A stretch of DNA of 64,000 nt, taken from contig JAQISU010000166.1 in the NCBI GenBank assembly GCA_029339505.1, forward strand, positions 6,492,001 through 6,556,000. The letters are read 5' to 3'. This document shows, piece after piece, positions 1-51,880 of this stretch. Both the position numbers and the translations under genes were made by a program. This DNA is from Unio delphinus. Taxonomy: Eukaryota > Mollusca > Bivalvia > Unionida > Unionidae. Under the pieces are notes generated by a model. That model did no database searches. It saw only the letters and a program-made list of their open reading frames with translations, and was not told the DNA's origin. Within the stretch, counting starts at the first letter, position 1. Each line of letters opens with the position of its first letter.

Positions 1-1720
1 ATTGGTCAATATATGTCCGGTTTTGTATTTCACTTTTGTTGTTTCGTGTTCACTTCCATCAATCTGACTAATGGAACGGAAACATCTTAAGAGACTATTG
101 TCGAAGCCAGGTCTTGACATTTTCTCCAGGTATTATTCTGGAAGCTGTATGTGTTTTACCTTTGGTATTCACAATTTCATGCTCTAAAATAAAACGTTTG
201 CCATAAATTCTTCGTCTACTTCGTTTTGCATTTGTTTTGTTCCTCTCCTGTTTTTGTTATTTTCTTTGACAAAAGTTACTTGGATTTTAGAGACACCTTA
301 ATTTTATTTGCTTGATACATCGAGAAGATTGAAAAATTCTTCTAAGTTGTGCTTTTTTGAATATTTGCAAAAACATTTTGCTGTATAACTGTTACAGATA
401 CCCAATGGGTGAGAGACATTTACGATATTTGCTTTCAAACCTTGAAGAATCCAGATATTCCTAGCTTGTAGTCCATTTTCTTGTTGTCTTATATATGCTG
501 TTTTTATCTTCATTTGTTCACGTTGTTCGTTTCTCTTCTCTAAAATAGTTTGATAACATTCTGAAATTGTCAGTGTTTGATTATAAAACAACTCCATCGA
601 GCCGAGCAGACGACAACAACAGTTGCGTCCCTGGATTATTTTCCTCCCCTCGATCGAGACTCTCTTCCCAAGTTGTCTCAGATTTCTTGGGTCAATTAGG
701 CAGTTTATGCTTTAGTAAATGTAAAGACCTTACACAAACAAATCATGAAACAAGTTGAATAATAGTACATTTACTGATGAATACTGACTAACTTTGTCGA
801 CCCCTGGTTTAAATGAGTGTTTGTCTAAAAGCAAGCATCGTCATCATTCAGAAATATCGACTGTAACTTTGCCTGTCCTTTACAAATAAAATTATCTATC
901 TTCGCTTAATGATATCAATGGAAACATTGCCAACCCCTCGTCAACAAACAAGCATCTATCATCGCTTAGGAATATCAATAGTAACTTTGTACATCCTTAT
1001 AAGGTGTTGTGAAAAGAACTGCATAGTTTTTGTCAGGCTAGATGTGGGAATAAAACCTAAGAAAAGTTGTTACAAACGACTCAAGATTTTGAAAACATTT
1101 TGTACCAAGCACGTGCAATTGTACGGTTATTAAGATGCGTGCAAATATTTAAGAAAATACAAATAACACATGCGGTCAGGTTACGAATATTTAATTTGGT
1201 AGATATCGTAAACACAAATATGATATACTCTATAAAAATATGCTAAAATATTTGTCAGTTGGCAGCTGAGAAAATTCTTCACACAGTTCTAACTTTTGTT
1301 ATTACCGAACCATAGTGAAGTAAACAAATGTAAAACCAACGTTTCATTTCTACGTATAAAGAAATTGATTGCGAATATTAACACACGAAGTTTCATAGAA
1401 TAAATAACAATGGTATATGGCTCAATACATGATGTTCTTGGAGCAAGAAGCAGTTTGCAAAGCTTGAAACAAAACGAATATTTACTTTCTTTATTCTAAT
1501 GCAATTGTTTTGTAAATTAAAATACTTCCAAAACAAAGGTAGTAATATTCTGCATAGCTGGAATTCTTTCACAGTTTAGACACATGTGGATATCAAGGTC
1601 TTACATTCTCAGTCAGTGCCATTTTTATAAAGGCAAAACAGAATTATATAATAAAGAGGATAAAGATGGTTTTAAAATATTATAAATTCAATTAATAAGC
1701 CATATACAAATAACGTATCA
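1..1720. other. Gene-poor 3' flank, nothing recognised
   Basis: AT-rich DNA with many stops in all frames. Short open frames near 304-597 and 909-1133 show no recognisable domain. No structured repeat seen. Confidence 0.5.
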
Positions 1721-2264
1721 CAGTGGCATAGCTAGGGGGGTTCAAGTTTCACCGGGCGCCGTCTTGGGGGGGGGGGGGGGGGGGCGGGCGGAAGAAGAAT
1801 AAGTCACTAACTGTTGGTTGTTCTTGTTTTTGTTGTAGGGTTTAACGCCCTTTTTCAGCACACGATTGGCTATACATGGCGACCAGCATTATTGGTGGAG
1901 GAAGAACCCGGGAAAACCCCTGGAAAGAACCACCGACCCACGAGAAGCTACTGCCAAGCTTTCTCGCATAACTACATTAGCCGAATCTTAAGACTCGAAC
2001 CCACGCAGACACCAACTGTTGGTAATATCTTTGTTGTAGTTGTTGCAGTTAAAATGCATTAGCCTTAAATTGCCTTTCTATGATGACTGTATTATTATAT
2101 TGTATTCAGTATTGACTACTGTTTTCCTATATTTCAGTGACACTAGTGGCGTAAAATGTATACCTTGTCCCCTGGCGCCAAATACTCTCCGCTACGCCGG
2201 GGGGGGGGGGGGGGCACAAATAGGAACCTTGCACCGGGCGCCGAACACCCTCGCTACGCCGCTG
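1721..2264. mobile_element. hAT-like DNA transposon (non-autonomous) with a nested SINE A
   Basis: Left end CAGTGGCATAGCTAGG and right end (reverse complement) CAGCGGCGTAGCGAGG form imperfect terminal inverted repeats. They are flanked by 8-bp duplications acgtatca (1713-1720) and acttatca (2265-2272), one mismatch. The interior has poly-G runs, a SINE A copy and a second partial terminus-like sequence near 2149-2205. An 8-bp duplication with CAG..CTG ends is the hAT pattern. No transposase frame is left. Confidence 0.65.
1826..2010 (-). mobile_element. SINE A, head-truncated
   Basis: Shares the SINE A body (GTT tail, 'gggtttaacgcc' end, 'tggtggaggaagaaccc' core, B-box-complement 'actcgaacccacgcagac') in minus orientation. 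The A-box part of the tRNA-like head is missing. Nested in the hAT element. Confidence 0.8.
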
Positions 2265-2409
2265 ACTTATCAGAATAGTCATTACAACGATATTATAAAA
2301 CCTAATTCATTATATGAAACCGTTGTAATAGCAATATAAAACCAATTTCATTGTACGGAGCCGAAGAATGGAAATGTTTCACACGAACGAAACCTGTTGC
2401 TATACCACA

Positions 2410-2880
2410 ACAAAATCTCCCTTTACTGAGATACGTAGATACAAAATCTCCCTTTACTGAGATACATAGATACAAAATCACAACTAACTTACATCTAAAA
2501 TTTCTAAATTGTATTTGTATGCGAGCAAACAAGTACAGTTACTGTATTCATTGTATGCAGATCTCCCTTGTATGTATAACAAGCAGACTCCCCTTGTGTA
2601 ACAGGCAGATCCCCCTTGTACGTGTGTCAGGCAGACTATCCTTGTATGTGTAACAGGCAAACTCAACTTGTATGTGTAGCAGACATATATCCATTGTATG
2701 TGTAATATGCAGATTCCCCTTGTATGTGTAACTGGCAGACTCCACTTGTATGTGCAGCAGACAGATACCCCTTGTATGTGTAATATTCAGATCATCGGTA
2801 TGTATGGCTAACAGCAATACTACCCTTGTACGAGTAACAACCAGATCCTCTTTGTATGTTTAACAAGCAGACTCCATTTT
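2410..2880. repeat. Minisatellite, about 29-bp unit (plus a 31-bp pair at its left end)
   Basis: About eleven degenerate copies of a unit like 'cccttgtatgtgtaacag' with 'gcagactc' from about 2560. Just before them, a 31-bp unit containing 'ctccctttactgagatac' occurs twice (about 2410-2475). Long open frames here arise from the repeat and are not genes. Confidence 0.85.
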
Positions 2881-2957
2881 TATACGTAATAGGTAGGTTC
2901 TCTTTGCATATTAGCATGATTAGATACTTCCAGAAACTTTTCGCTACTAAATATAGA

Positions 2958-3260
2958 TATGCCAAGTAGAATAAAACAGGTAGATTTGCAATACAAATTA
3001 CAATAGGTAGATATGCCATAAATAATACAAAAGGTAGATAGGTCATACAGAATACAACAGGTACATATGCCATACAAGATACAACAGATAGATATGTCAT
3101 ACAGAATAAAACAGGTATATATGGCATATAGAATACAACAGGTAGATATGTCATACAGAATACAACAGGTAGATATGCCATACAGAATAAAACAGGTATA
3201 TATGGCATATAGAATACAACAGGTAGATATGCCATACAAAATACAACAGGTAGAATGAAA
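2958..3260. repeat. Minisatellite, about 27-30-bp unit
   Basis: About ten copies of a unit containing 'catacagaatacaacaggta' with 'gatatgc'. Some adjacent copies are nearly identical. It is a different sequence from the arrays on either side. Confidence 0.85.
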
Positions 3261-3519
3261 AATAACCCCATTAAATATGGCATACAGAATAATCATATAG
3301 ACTGAGCTGATAATAAAAAAAGCAAATTTCTTTTCCTTAGAGGGGTCGAAAATCAAAAGCAGTTTCCTCTTTGATGTGCTTATTATTTGAGTTGAAGAAA
3401 TGTAAACTATTAGTGTGTGCAATTCTTGCAATTGAATGAAGAAGCACAATTTAGTTGGTTAATTAAAAATAAATATCATTTTTTTGGGAAATATTGGGTC
3501 ATTTCATTTCAGCATAAAA

Positions 3520-4330
3520 CTATTAAACACATATACATAAACATGGGACTATTAAACACATACATTAACATGGGACTATTAAACCCATACATTAACATGA
3601 GACTATTAAACACATACATTAACATGGGACTATTAAACACATACATAAACATGGGAATATTAAACATATACATTAACATGGGACTAGTAAATATGTATAT
3701 ACTTGAACATGGGACTATTAAATGCATATACATGAGCATGAGACGATTAAACACATATACATGAACATAGGACTATTAAACATATATACATGCACATGGG
3801 AGTATTAAACATATATACATGAACATGGGACTATTAAACATATATACATGAACATGGGACTAAAAAGCACATATACATGACCATAGAACTATTGGGCACA
3901 TACATTAACATGGGACTATTAAATGCATATACACGAACATGGAATTATTAAACATATATACATTCACATTAGACTATTCAACGCATATACATGAACACGG
4001 GACTATTAAACGCATACACGAACATGGAAGTATTAAACACCTATGAATGACCATGGCGCTATGAAATATACGTGAACATAGGTCTATTAAAAAATAGACA
4101 CATGAAGATGGATGTGTTAAACAGAAACATGAACCTGGGTCTGTTAGACACATACATGAAGATGGGTCTATTATACACATACACATGAACATGGATCTGT
4201 AAAACAAATATAAATGGACATGGGTCTTATAGACACATACATATTAATACGAGTCTATCAAAACACATATACATGGACATGGGTAGTTTAAAACACACAT
4301 TTATATAAACATGGGTACATTTAACACAAG
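3520..4330. repeat. Minisatellite, about 27-32-bp unit
   Basis: About 25-30 copies of 'catgggactattaaacacat' followed by 'acat/acattaa', increasingly degenerate towards 4330. Alternating open frames in it are repeat artefacts. Confidence 0.85.
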
Positions 4331-5453
4331 GAAAATCAAAGATTCTGGATATACTGGGCATGTCATACGTATTACAGTAATCAGATATACAAAGTGGATG
4401 CATCTTACTTCTTTCGCATTGTAAAATCGGAACATTTTTAATATTTGTTCCAGTGGTTATTTGTGGTGGTCGCGTATGTATTTCACCAAGTAATTTATAT
4501 CACATTCGTGACAGAAAAAACGCCTACACATTTACATGCCCCGGCAGAAATTTTTATATAAAAAACAAACAGAAAATGGGCTTAATTTGAAACTTAATTT
4601 GGCGGTTATAGGATTTTTATTAAAAAGATATCACTAAGAAATTCTTTCCTGGAAATCTTTATTTAGCAGCAAGGAAAGATTCTCCTCTTTTCTTTTATCA
4701 TTACTTCTGATTGTGGCCGTGACAGGACTGCAAGAAATTCAGATTTAAGCCGTATTTTGGCACGAGGCGAGGAACAAAGAGTAGAAGATTGGAGGGGAAG
4801 GGAGGAGGGGAGGGGAAATTCCAGGACATTTCGTGTTTTCTTTGGAAAGAGACAGTTTAGTTATGGTTTCTTTCAGTGTTTAAAAAATATTCTGTTTACG
4901 TTGGGTTTTTTTTAACGGACATTTAGTGTTGGAATTTAAGACAGTAATTTCATAGCAAAGAAATAAACTGATTTTATTTCTACGATTTGTAATAATGACA
5001 AGTAGGATACATAAGTTACCGCAAACGGGTGTGCATCGTTTGTAAACTACCAATCGGAATGTGATATTTCTTACTCTTAGAGGCATTTGATTGATGTCTA
5101 CTTTTAAGGTTAACGCAAGTAGGATTGTCAGTCTTACCTTAACGTTTCGTTGTCATCAACAAAACAAACAGGCGATACTGCCTATTCATTGTTAGAACTA
5201 TTACTTACAACTGTATCGTTATTCTTGTTATATGTACACGTTATATTGATCCATTTTCCCAAATGTGTCGTTGCTATTACACATATTATCATGTTCCAGG
5301 TTTCCAACGGAAAATGTGCATACATAGTGAGTATAATAATATAGCTAGTATAACAATGTAAAAATGCTATAACACAATAGCAATGCAAGGATAATATAGC
5401 TACGATGACAATTTAAAAATGCTAAAGATTTGATAAAACCTCGTAAGAATCCT
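4331..5453. other. Stretch downstream of the claudin-like gene
   Basis: No gene or clear repeat seen. A purine-rich patch (4780-4815) and AT-rich sequence. The 3' end of the gene's transcript probably lies near 5440. Confidence 0.4.
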
Positions 5454-5459
5454 TTTAAT
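5454..5459 (-). promoter_or_regulatory. Possible polyadenylation signal ATTAAA of the claudin-like gene
   Basis: ATTAAA on the minus strand about 70 nt past the stop codon. No other good hexamer lies close by. Not supported by transcript data; chance matches are common in AT-rich DNA. Confidence 0.25.
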
Positions 5460-5527
5460 ACTGCTTGCTGGTGTAACTTCACAGAAAATTATTTTAAGTT
5501 TCCTTAACATTTCACACTCCGCTAATT

Positions 5528-45564
<40,037 letters not shown>

Positions 45565-46116
45565 GATGAAACGCCCTTTATGCACCTAAGGTATTCGCTT
45601 GTGTGTCCTTCGCCAGCTTTTATCACGTCAAAAGCGTGCAGATGTTCTTTTTCTTCTTATTAGTGTCTCTTGTAAGGCGTTGTGTCTGCCTTATTTTAGC
45701 GAAGAGATTAAACTCGCTTGTACAACCCTATACTTCGAACGATGCTCAACGAAAATACTTTAGTGAAAAAAACTATGCGAATATAGCAGGGTGCGACTGG
45801 AATAATTGAGGGTTTATGGTCCACTGAATCCACCCATCCATAGGGTTCATTCCATTGTATTATTTCAATAGAATAGTGAGACGTGAAATAAGAGACCTCT
45901 TGATATAGCCTCTGGCTCTATGCCTGTTGTTTCGGACTTTACGTGCATCCCAACACATGCCTGAGGATGGTATTCATTGTGTTTATTTAAACTATTGGTT
46001 TCAATTGTACCGACATGTATAGAACAAAAATTATCAGGGCGAGGAAACTGGTTTGCATCGTTTTGGGACAGTCAAGTCCTTTTCAAGGGATAAAGCGAGA
46101 AAAGAAAGGCGACATG
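45565..46116. other. Probable promoter and 5' flank of the claudin-like gene
   Basis: Immediately upstream of exon 1 on the minus strand. A GATAAAAG element and an adjacent TGACGTGA (CRE-like) lie about 60 nt before the ATG. Either could be chance. No further gene seen to 46116. An upstream non-coding exon cannot be excluded. Confidence 0.25.
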
Positions 46117-46308
46117 TGATGTTTTTGTGATTCGAATTTTTAACATAGCTTTTCAGTCATATCGCTACGATGTATTCAGTGTGGCAGTTTATAGTGATGT
46201 CTAGCATGCCGCAGACATGTAACATGATGTCCCACACGGTCCTAACACTAATTTCTTTCTGCTGATAGCAAAGCCAAGCAGCTGTTTGTACCACTTTTAT
46301 AAGAATTT
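46117..46308 (-). mobile_element. SINE B, partial
   Basis: Tail and body ('tcagtcatatcgctacgatg') but no tRNA-like head; it ends at the point where the next SINE B begins. Confidence 0.8.
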
Positions 46309-46624
46309 CGTTTTCTTGGTTTGATTAGGATTTTTAACGTAGCTTTAACATATTTTCAGTCGTATTGCTACGATGTCTGCAGTGAGGCAATTTATAGCGA
46401 TGCCTAGCACTGGGGCATCATGCCGCAGACATGTAGCGTGATGTCTCACCCCGTCACATTATCCTGACACCAGGCCGACCAGTCCTAACACTAACCTCTA
46501 AATGCTGAGCTTCAAGCGAGGCAGCTGTTAGTTGTAAGTCGTTGGTATGACTCGGCCGGGGATCAAACCCACGATCTGCCGCTCCCGCGGCGGACGCTCT
46601 AACCACTACGCCACTGGAGCGGTC
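46309..46624 (-). mobile_element. SINE B, full length, 10-bp target duplication
   Basis: Flanked by ataagaattt at 46299-46308 and 46625-46634. Head on minus strand gaccgctccagtggcgtagt, B box 'gggtttgatccccggccgag'. It landed at the edge of the partial SINE B. Confidence 0.9.
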
Positions 46625-46634
46625 ATAAGAATTT

Positions 46635-47329
46635 AGTACGTTATAGGTTATAATTACGACTACAACACACATACCTGGCACAAATTAATATTTTCATGAT
46701 ATTTGCAGGAGAACCATACAAGTTATTAAACACAGTTAAAGAAATAGAACGTAAAATCACATTTTACAAAGAATGTATTTTTGTTTTTATGTCAGTCAAG
46801 GATGATGCTAAAGTAAAAGAAATGTTGAGCTAATATATCTAACATTTGGAGACAAGACGCAGAAAAGAGCCTTTATTTAACACACGCGCGCGCATGTGCG
46901 TATGTATATTGATATGTATATCTATATTTTTTGTAACTTCTAGTACATGATTTTGTCTCATTGATGTAAGTTTAATTCATGAATTCAAAATTAAGTGATT
47001 GTAGCTGGCTTTCACACGTTTATTGGGTTTATTATGAGATATTAAAGAACGTAAACTTGCATAGGATATACCAACACGTGTGTTTTTACAGTTACTACTC
47101 ATAAAATTGTTATTAATATTTTACGAAATTCGGCTTTTTCACATTGGGCAGATACTGATGAGGACATTGTATGCCGCCTAATCTTTAGAAGCTCTAAGCG
47201 CTTTACATCAATAATGATATGACTACAGAAACTGAAAGAAAAAAAAAACAACAGAAAAACCATGAAATTGGAAAATATACAAAATGCTGAAAATATTTAA
47301 GGTACGAAACATTATTAGGTCTTTAAGTT
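46635..47329. other. No gene recognised
   Basis: AT-rich; a short CG/CA-alternating patch at 46880-46905. Nothing else seen. Confidence 0.5.
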
Positions 47330-48127
47330 TGTTCTTTTAATACCAATAAACACACAAGTGTTTTAGTGGCATCAACTGAAAGATATTTGGCAATGGAGCT
47401 GATGCGATTCGGATCAAGATATGCAGCCTTGCATATGTTCATGACATGTTGGTGCAATGTGAGACTACTGTCTAGAGTAACGCCTAGGTTTACTACTGAC
47501 TGTGTGAATGAATTTTATGTTGGTGTTGTTGTTTGAGTTACAGGATGTGAATGAGAAAGTCTTTGCGTTGTGATCAGAATAGCCTCAGTTTTATCATCAT
47601 TAATCTGCAGCTTGTTACATGTCATCCATGATTGATTTCACATCAGAAATGCACCTCTCTACTCCTTGGATGGTAGCATCAACTTCAGTTGGATGGCTAG
47701 ACTTGTATATTTGGGTGTCATCAGCGTACAGTTGGTGAGACACTGGGTGATGATCAATGACAACTGAGACCGGCTGAGTGTATAGAATGGAAAAAAAAAA
47801 CAGGTCCAAGAACAGACCCCTCTGGAGCACAACAACATAGATCAAATGGTCTGGAGTTTATTCCATTTGCAGATACAATTTGTGTAATGTTGACTAAGTA
47901 GAACTTGAACCACTGTAAGGCTGTATTGTGAATGCCAAATACATGATGGAGACGGTGAAGTAATCTATCATGGTCTATTGTGACAAATGTTGCAGATAAA
48001 TCAAGGAGGGGGAGGACTGTAATATTTCCGCTATCCAAACCAGAGAGAATGTCATCAAATACTTTCAGATAAGTAGTTTTAGTACTGTGGCAAGGGCGAT
48101 ATGCAAAAATTGATGGAAATTTCCCGG

Positions 48128-48186
<59 letters not shown>

Positions 48187-49450
48187 ATAGCATCAGTTAG
48201 TGAATTAAACATTGGGTCTAAGCACTCAAGCAGCAGTGATGTTGGAATTGAATCAAGTTCACGTGACTTGGTGCACTCTTCGTTACGATTTTCCATACCA
48301 AACCCATAGAGACAGATTTAAATGTTCCTAATGGTTGACGCTTAAATTCCGTATCGTAACTGTATGGTGACAACGAGTCATTTTAAATTGTGTTCTCAAA
48401 AGTATCTCTAATGGTTTGTACTTTCTGACGGAAGAAATTTGCAAATGGATCCGGAAGGTCTACTGGAGAGAAGGTAGTTGGAAGTGGTGTACATTTGTTC
48501 CTTGACAGTAGTTTGTTAGTTATTTCGAAAATCTCTTTGCAGCTGGAACTCTCTGTGAGCTTAGTACTGTAGTGGGATAATTTGGCTAAATGGACTATGT
48601 TTGTGATGTTCTATTTAGCGGCTTCATAGATTTGTTTATGAATAGTGCGTTTGGTGGAAAGCCAAAGCCTCTCTGATTTACGGCGATGTCTTTTAGCAGT
48701 GCGAAGCTGGTCCCGAACACTGCTGTACCACGGAGAACACTTTTTTTAATTGATACTCTGCACTTGCAAGCAATGAACGCAGGCAGTTTTCGAGTTATTC
48801 TGATGTAGGAGGTAAGCAAGTTGTTAGGTTTTCTTTGATGTCATGCATTAGTTTGGTTCTTTTTATCATACATATGTTTCTCTTAGTAGCAAAAAAAGAT
48901 TGGATGGTTATGGACTGATACGTCGAGATGGCATAGAATGCAGAGGTGATCTGATGCAAACTCATGGGATACAAGGGTGGATTGCAGAATATTATCATCT
49001 GGTCTATGAAGAATCCAGTGTAAAATGTGACCAAGTTTATGGGTGGGATGGTTAACTGACTGTTTAAGGATGAACACATGAATGGGATCTAGGTGTATTG
49101 GCCTGTATGGGTTTCCGCGACAGTCAATATGAAAGTTGAAATCTCCAAGAATAACTAAGTTGCCACATATCGAATTTCCATGCTCCAGAAGATTCGGAAA
49201 CTGCTCCAAAAAGTGAGATTCAGTCAGCTTGTTTTTTCTACTAGGAGGAGGGCGGTAGAGACAGAACAAATCAACTGACCTTTGTTCTACTGTGAATGTT
49301 GTTTGGACTAGTTCAAACGATATATGGCAGAAAGTGACGGTTGTGTTGTACTTTAGACATTTTATCATGGAATTCTTTGTAATTACAGCAATTCCACCTG
49401 CGCGAGAGATCAGATAGTATTGTATAAGAAAAGTTAATTCCTACTGGATT
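47330..49450 (-). pseudogene. LINE (CR1/L2/Jockey-type) remnant: endonuclease, reverse transcriptase
   Basis: On the minus strand, in order: an APE-type endonuclease fragment (about 49370-48885) with LVILGDFNFHI, PTHKLGH and ASDHL; then the linker; then the reverse transcriptase (about 48300-47620). The RT has LPLLDLSATFVTIDHDRLLH, where the first catalytic Asp block is mutated (FVT in place of FDT), EGSVLGP, and YADDTQI in another frame. The tail has NDDKTEAILI and NLGVTLD. Frameshifts, stops and a (GA)n expansion at 48130-48182 interrupt the RT. The conserved words fit the CR1/L2/Jockey group; exact clade not resolved. Confidence 0.8.
48130..48182. repeat. (GA)n microsatellite inside the LINE RT
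   Basis: About 26 GA units, read as Leu-Ser repeats on the minus strand within the RT frame. Confidence 0.95.
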
Positions 49451-49794
49451 AGTTAAGTCGCCAGAATAGTTTTTTTTTTTTTTTAAATATTAGTTTGATT
49501 TGTAAAGTCCGTCACGTAGAGTCTATTGTGACATAAGACTCTTGAAGGTGCATATAAGGAGATAATTCAGGAATTAGATTCATTCTTAATTTGGAGTCAC
49601 TCTTATTTATTGATTTTCTGTTTTAACATCACTTATGCAGACGTTTTATTTTGCTGTTGTACTTAGATATTATTTGAGAGGAAAATTATTTGTCTGGATT
49701 GTTCTTTGGAAATAAAGTTTTCATTGTATTATAAAAGTATCGTGGAACTACTGTGAATTCTTATTCAATATGGGTCTGAAATCAGTGCAGAGTC

Positions 49795-50785
49795 ATCCAC
49801 AACAACCTACTCACTCAACCATTCAAGGTGGAAACCGGAGTGAAGCAAGATGCATTCTCTCTCCGATCCTCTTCTCACTGCACATTGACTGGATCATGCG
49901 CTGAACCACAGAGGGCAAGAGAAAAGGAATACAGTGGACATTAATCTCAGTGCTGGATGATCTGGACGTTGCCGACGACATCGGGTTGCTGGGCAGACAC
50001 CAGGATATCCAGCAGAAGACATAACAGTTGGTACAGACAGCAAGCACCAAAGGTCTTCGAGTCAACATAAGGAAGACAAAAGTATTGAGGAAGAATACTA
50101 GAGTGGTCAAACCAATCACCATCAACGACCAGCCTCTGGAAGAAGTAGACGATTTCACGTACCTGGGCAGAAAGGTCGCCACGGATGGAGATTGCAAAAG
50201 GGAAGTCACCAAAAGATTCAGCAAGGCCAATCAGGCCTTCGCAATGCTGAAGTCCATCTGGAGGACAAGAAACCTCAGCGTCCACACGAAGATCCATATC
50301 TTCAAGAGCAACATGTTGAGCGTCCTATTGTACGGGTCAGAGTGTTGAAAGACCACTGCTAACATAAAACGCAAGCTCGAAGTCTTCCAAACGTTGTGCC
50401 TGCAACGGATCATGAGGATCGTTTGGCGAAATATGATCTCGAACGACGAATTCCGGCACAGAGCGGGCGCAAACACCATTGCTGAGATCATTGCAACTCG
50501 TTGATGGAGATGGCTCGGCCACGTCTAAAGAATGGCCCCTGACTCACTACCAAGGGTGGCACTGAGATGGACCCCACAGGGGAAAAGGAAACCGTGGCAG
50601 ACCCAAAGAGACCTGGCGACGATCCGTCGAGCGAGAACTTAAGACCAGAGGCCTCACCCTGCAGACCGCCCCCACAACAGCAGCTGATAGACCAAAATGA
50701 TGCTCCCTTGCTGTTGCCTCAAGCACCAGACGGCGCACAGAGAATTGGTGATGATGATGATGATGATGATGATGGTGGGTCTGAA
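49795..50785 (+). pseudogene. LINE remnant: C-terminal half of a reverse transcriptase, (GAT)n tail
   Basis: Plus strand. CILSPILFSLHIDWIM is followed by LDDLDVADDIGLLG (the xADD catalytic block), then LEEVDDFTYLGRKV, LLYGSEC and WRWLGHV, and ends in a (GAT)n run (about 50748-50773). This is the usual 3' end of an endonuclease/RT LINE. A few stops (50346, 50502, 50526 area). 5'-truncated, so the endonuclease is missing. Lies head-to-head with the minus-strand LINE beside it. Confidence 0.8.
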
Positions 50786-51169
50786 AGACGCCATTTTGAC
50801 AACGTTAGAATTTTTTTGCGGGCCAGAATCTCCAGTTCTTCCATTTATACGGACCTTAATTTAAATGTTTTATATTTTTTGGGATTCTATTCATGATACT
50901 GTAAGTTTCTATTACATTTTCATTTATAACTTTGATAATAATACAAATTCTTAAATGTTGCAAAACTTGTTGGTTTAGCTTCTTGCTGTTCTTACTTTAT
51001 GACCATGGTATCGTAACATAAACTTGGGCCTCATCCGGAATACGGAATGTAGAAATATATCAGAGAAATTTAAATTGTATTGAAGATTAAATTAGTTTTA
51101 GTTCGGAAATATTATTGTCTCTTGTATTTTGATTTTACACGGTGAAACCAACAATCTTTCACAACGTCA

Positions 51170-51880
51170 TCTAGAGTGGATAATTTTGTTGCCAACCCGA
51201 TACAGGATATGTTTGAGTGTTTAAGGAAGGATGAGTTCCTGTAGTTTACCATCCAATATTCTCTTTCAGATACAAAATTGTCTTTGTTGAAACAGGAGAT
51301 TGCACATAATTTGCCCAGAAGTTTGATAGTTAAGGAAATTTCTCCATCTAGCTCTAAATTTAAATAAACAGAATTGAAACTGAAAATCCAGAAGGAAATA
51401 GAGCAATGACAATTTGAGCTTTAAAAAGATACAAATGCAAGAAAAAGACAAAGAAATGATAATGCAGCCAAAACAGAGAGACAAATAGAGAAATTGATAA
51501 AGAAGAACAAATCAGATGAAGTTGGAGATGCAAACGAAAATATCAAACAAAAAGAGAAGAGCGGGAAATGCAGATGCAGATACAAAAGAACATTTGAGAT
51601 AGGAAGGCAATTAAAATTATTAGAACTGGCAAACGTAATACACCTCACTCTCGAAAGTGAAGCTTTTAATGGTATACAAATATTAGATCAGTAACCACTT
51701 TAAACAGACGAGGTTCTCAATATTTTTCCCATTTGATAAAATAACTTAGACTTTAAAATGTCCAAGAGAGCAATGTACTTTGTTATTACAGTGTACTTAC
51801 TGGCAAAGTTCGTAATGTACGCCAACAACTTCGTCCATGTTGACATCAAGACTTACCACGCTGAATACCATTTAGACAGG
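51170..51880 (+). pseudogene. LTR-retrotransposon gag-like remnant
   Basis: Plus-strand frames read DNFVANPIQDMFECL near the start, a long Lys/Glu/Gln/Met-rich helix with REMQMQIQ-type repeats (51420-51620), and a block near 51770-51830 with LTGKVRNV and VDIKTYHAEY. This is the layout of invertebrate Gypsy-type gag genes (charged coiled coil followed by a SCAN-like helical domain). Heavily broken; no pol or LTR found. A similar charged stretch lies at 53610-53730. Confidence 0.35.

Noticed and set aside
2792..3449. Two overlapping hydrophobic minus-strand frames resembling membrane proteins
   Set aside because: Produced by translation of the 27-30-bp tandem array; no start context or splice structure.
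3417..3764. 115-codon plus-strand repeat protein
   Set aside because: Open only because of the minisatellite; equivalent frames are open on the other strand.
50567..50896. 109-codon plus-strand frame ending in Asp repeats
   Set aside because: Out-of-frame reading of the LINE 3' end and its (GAT)n tail.
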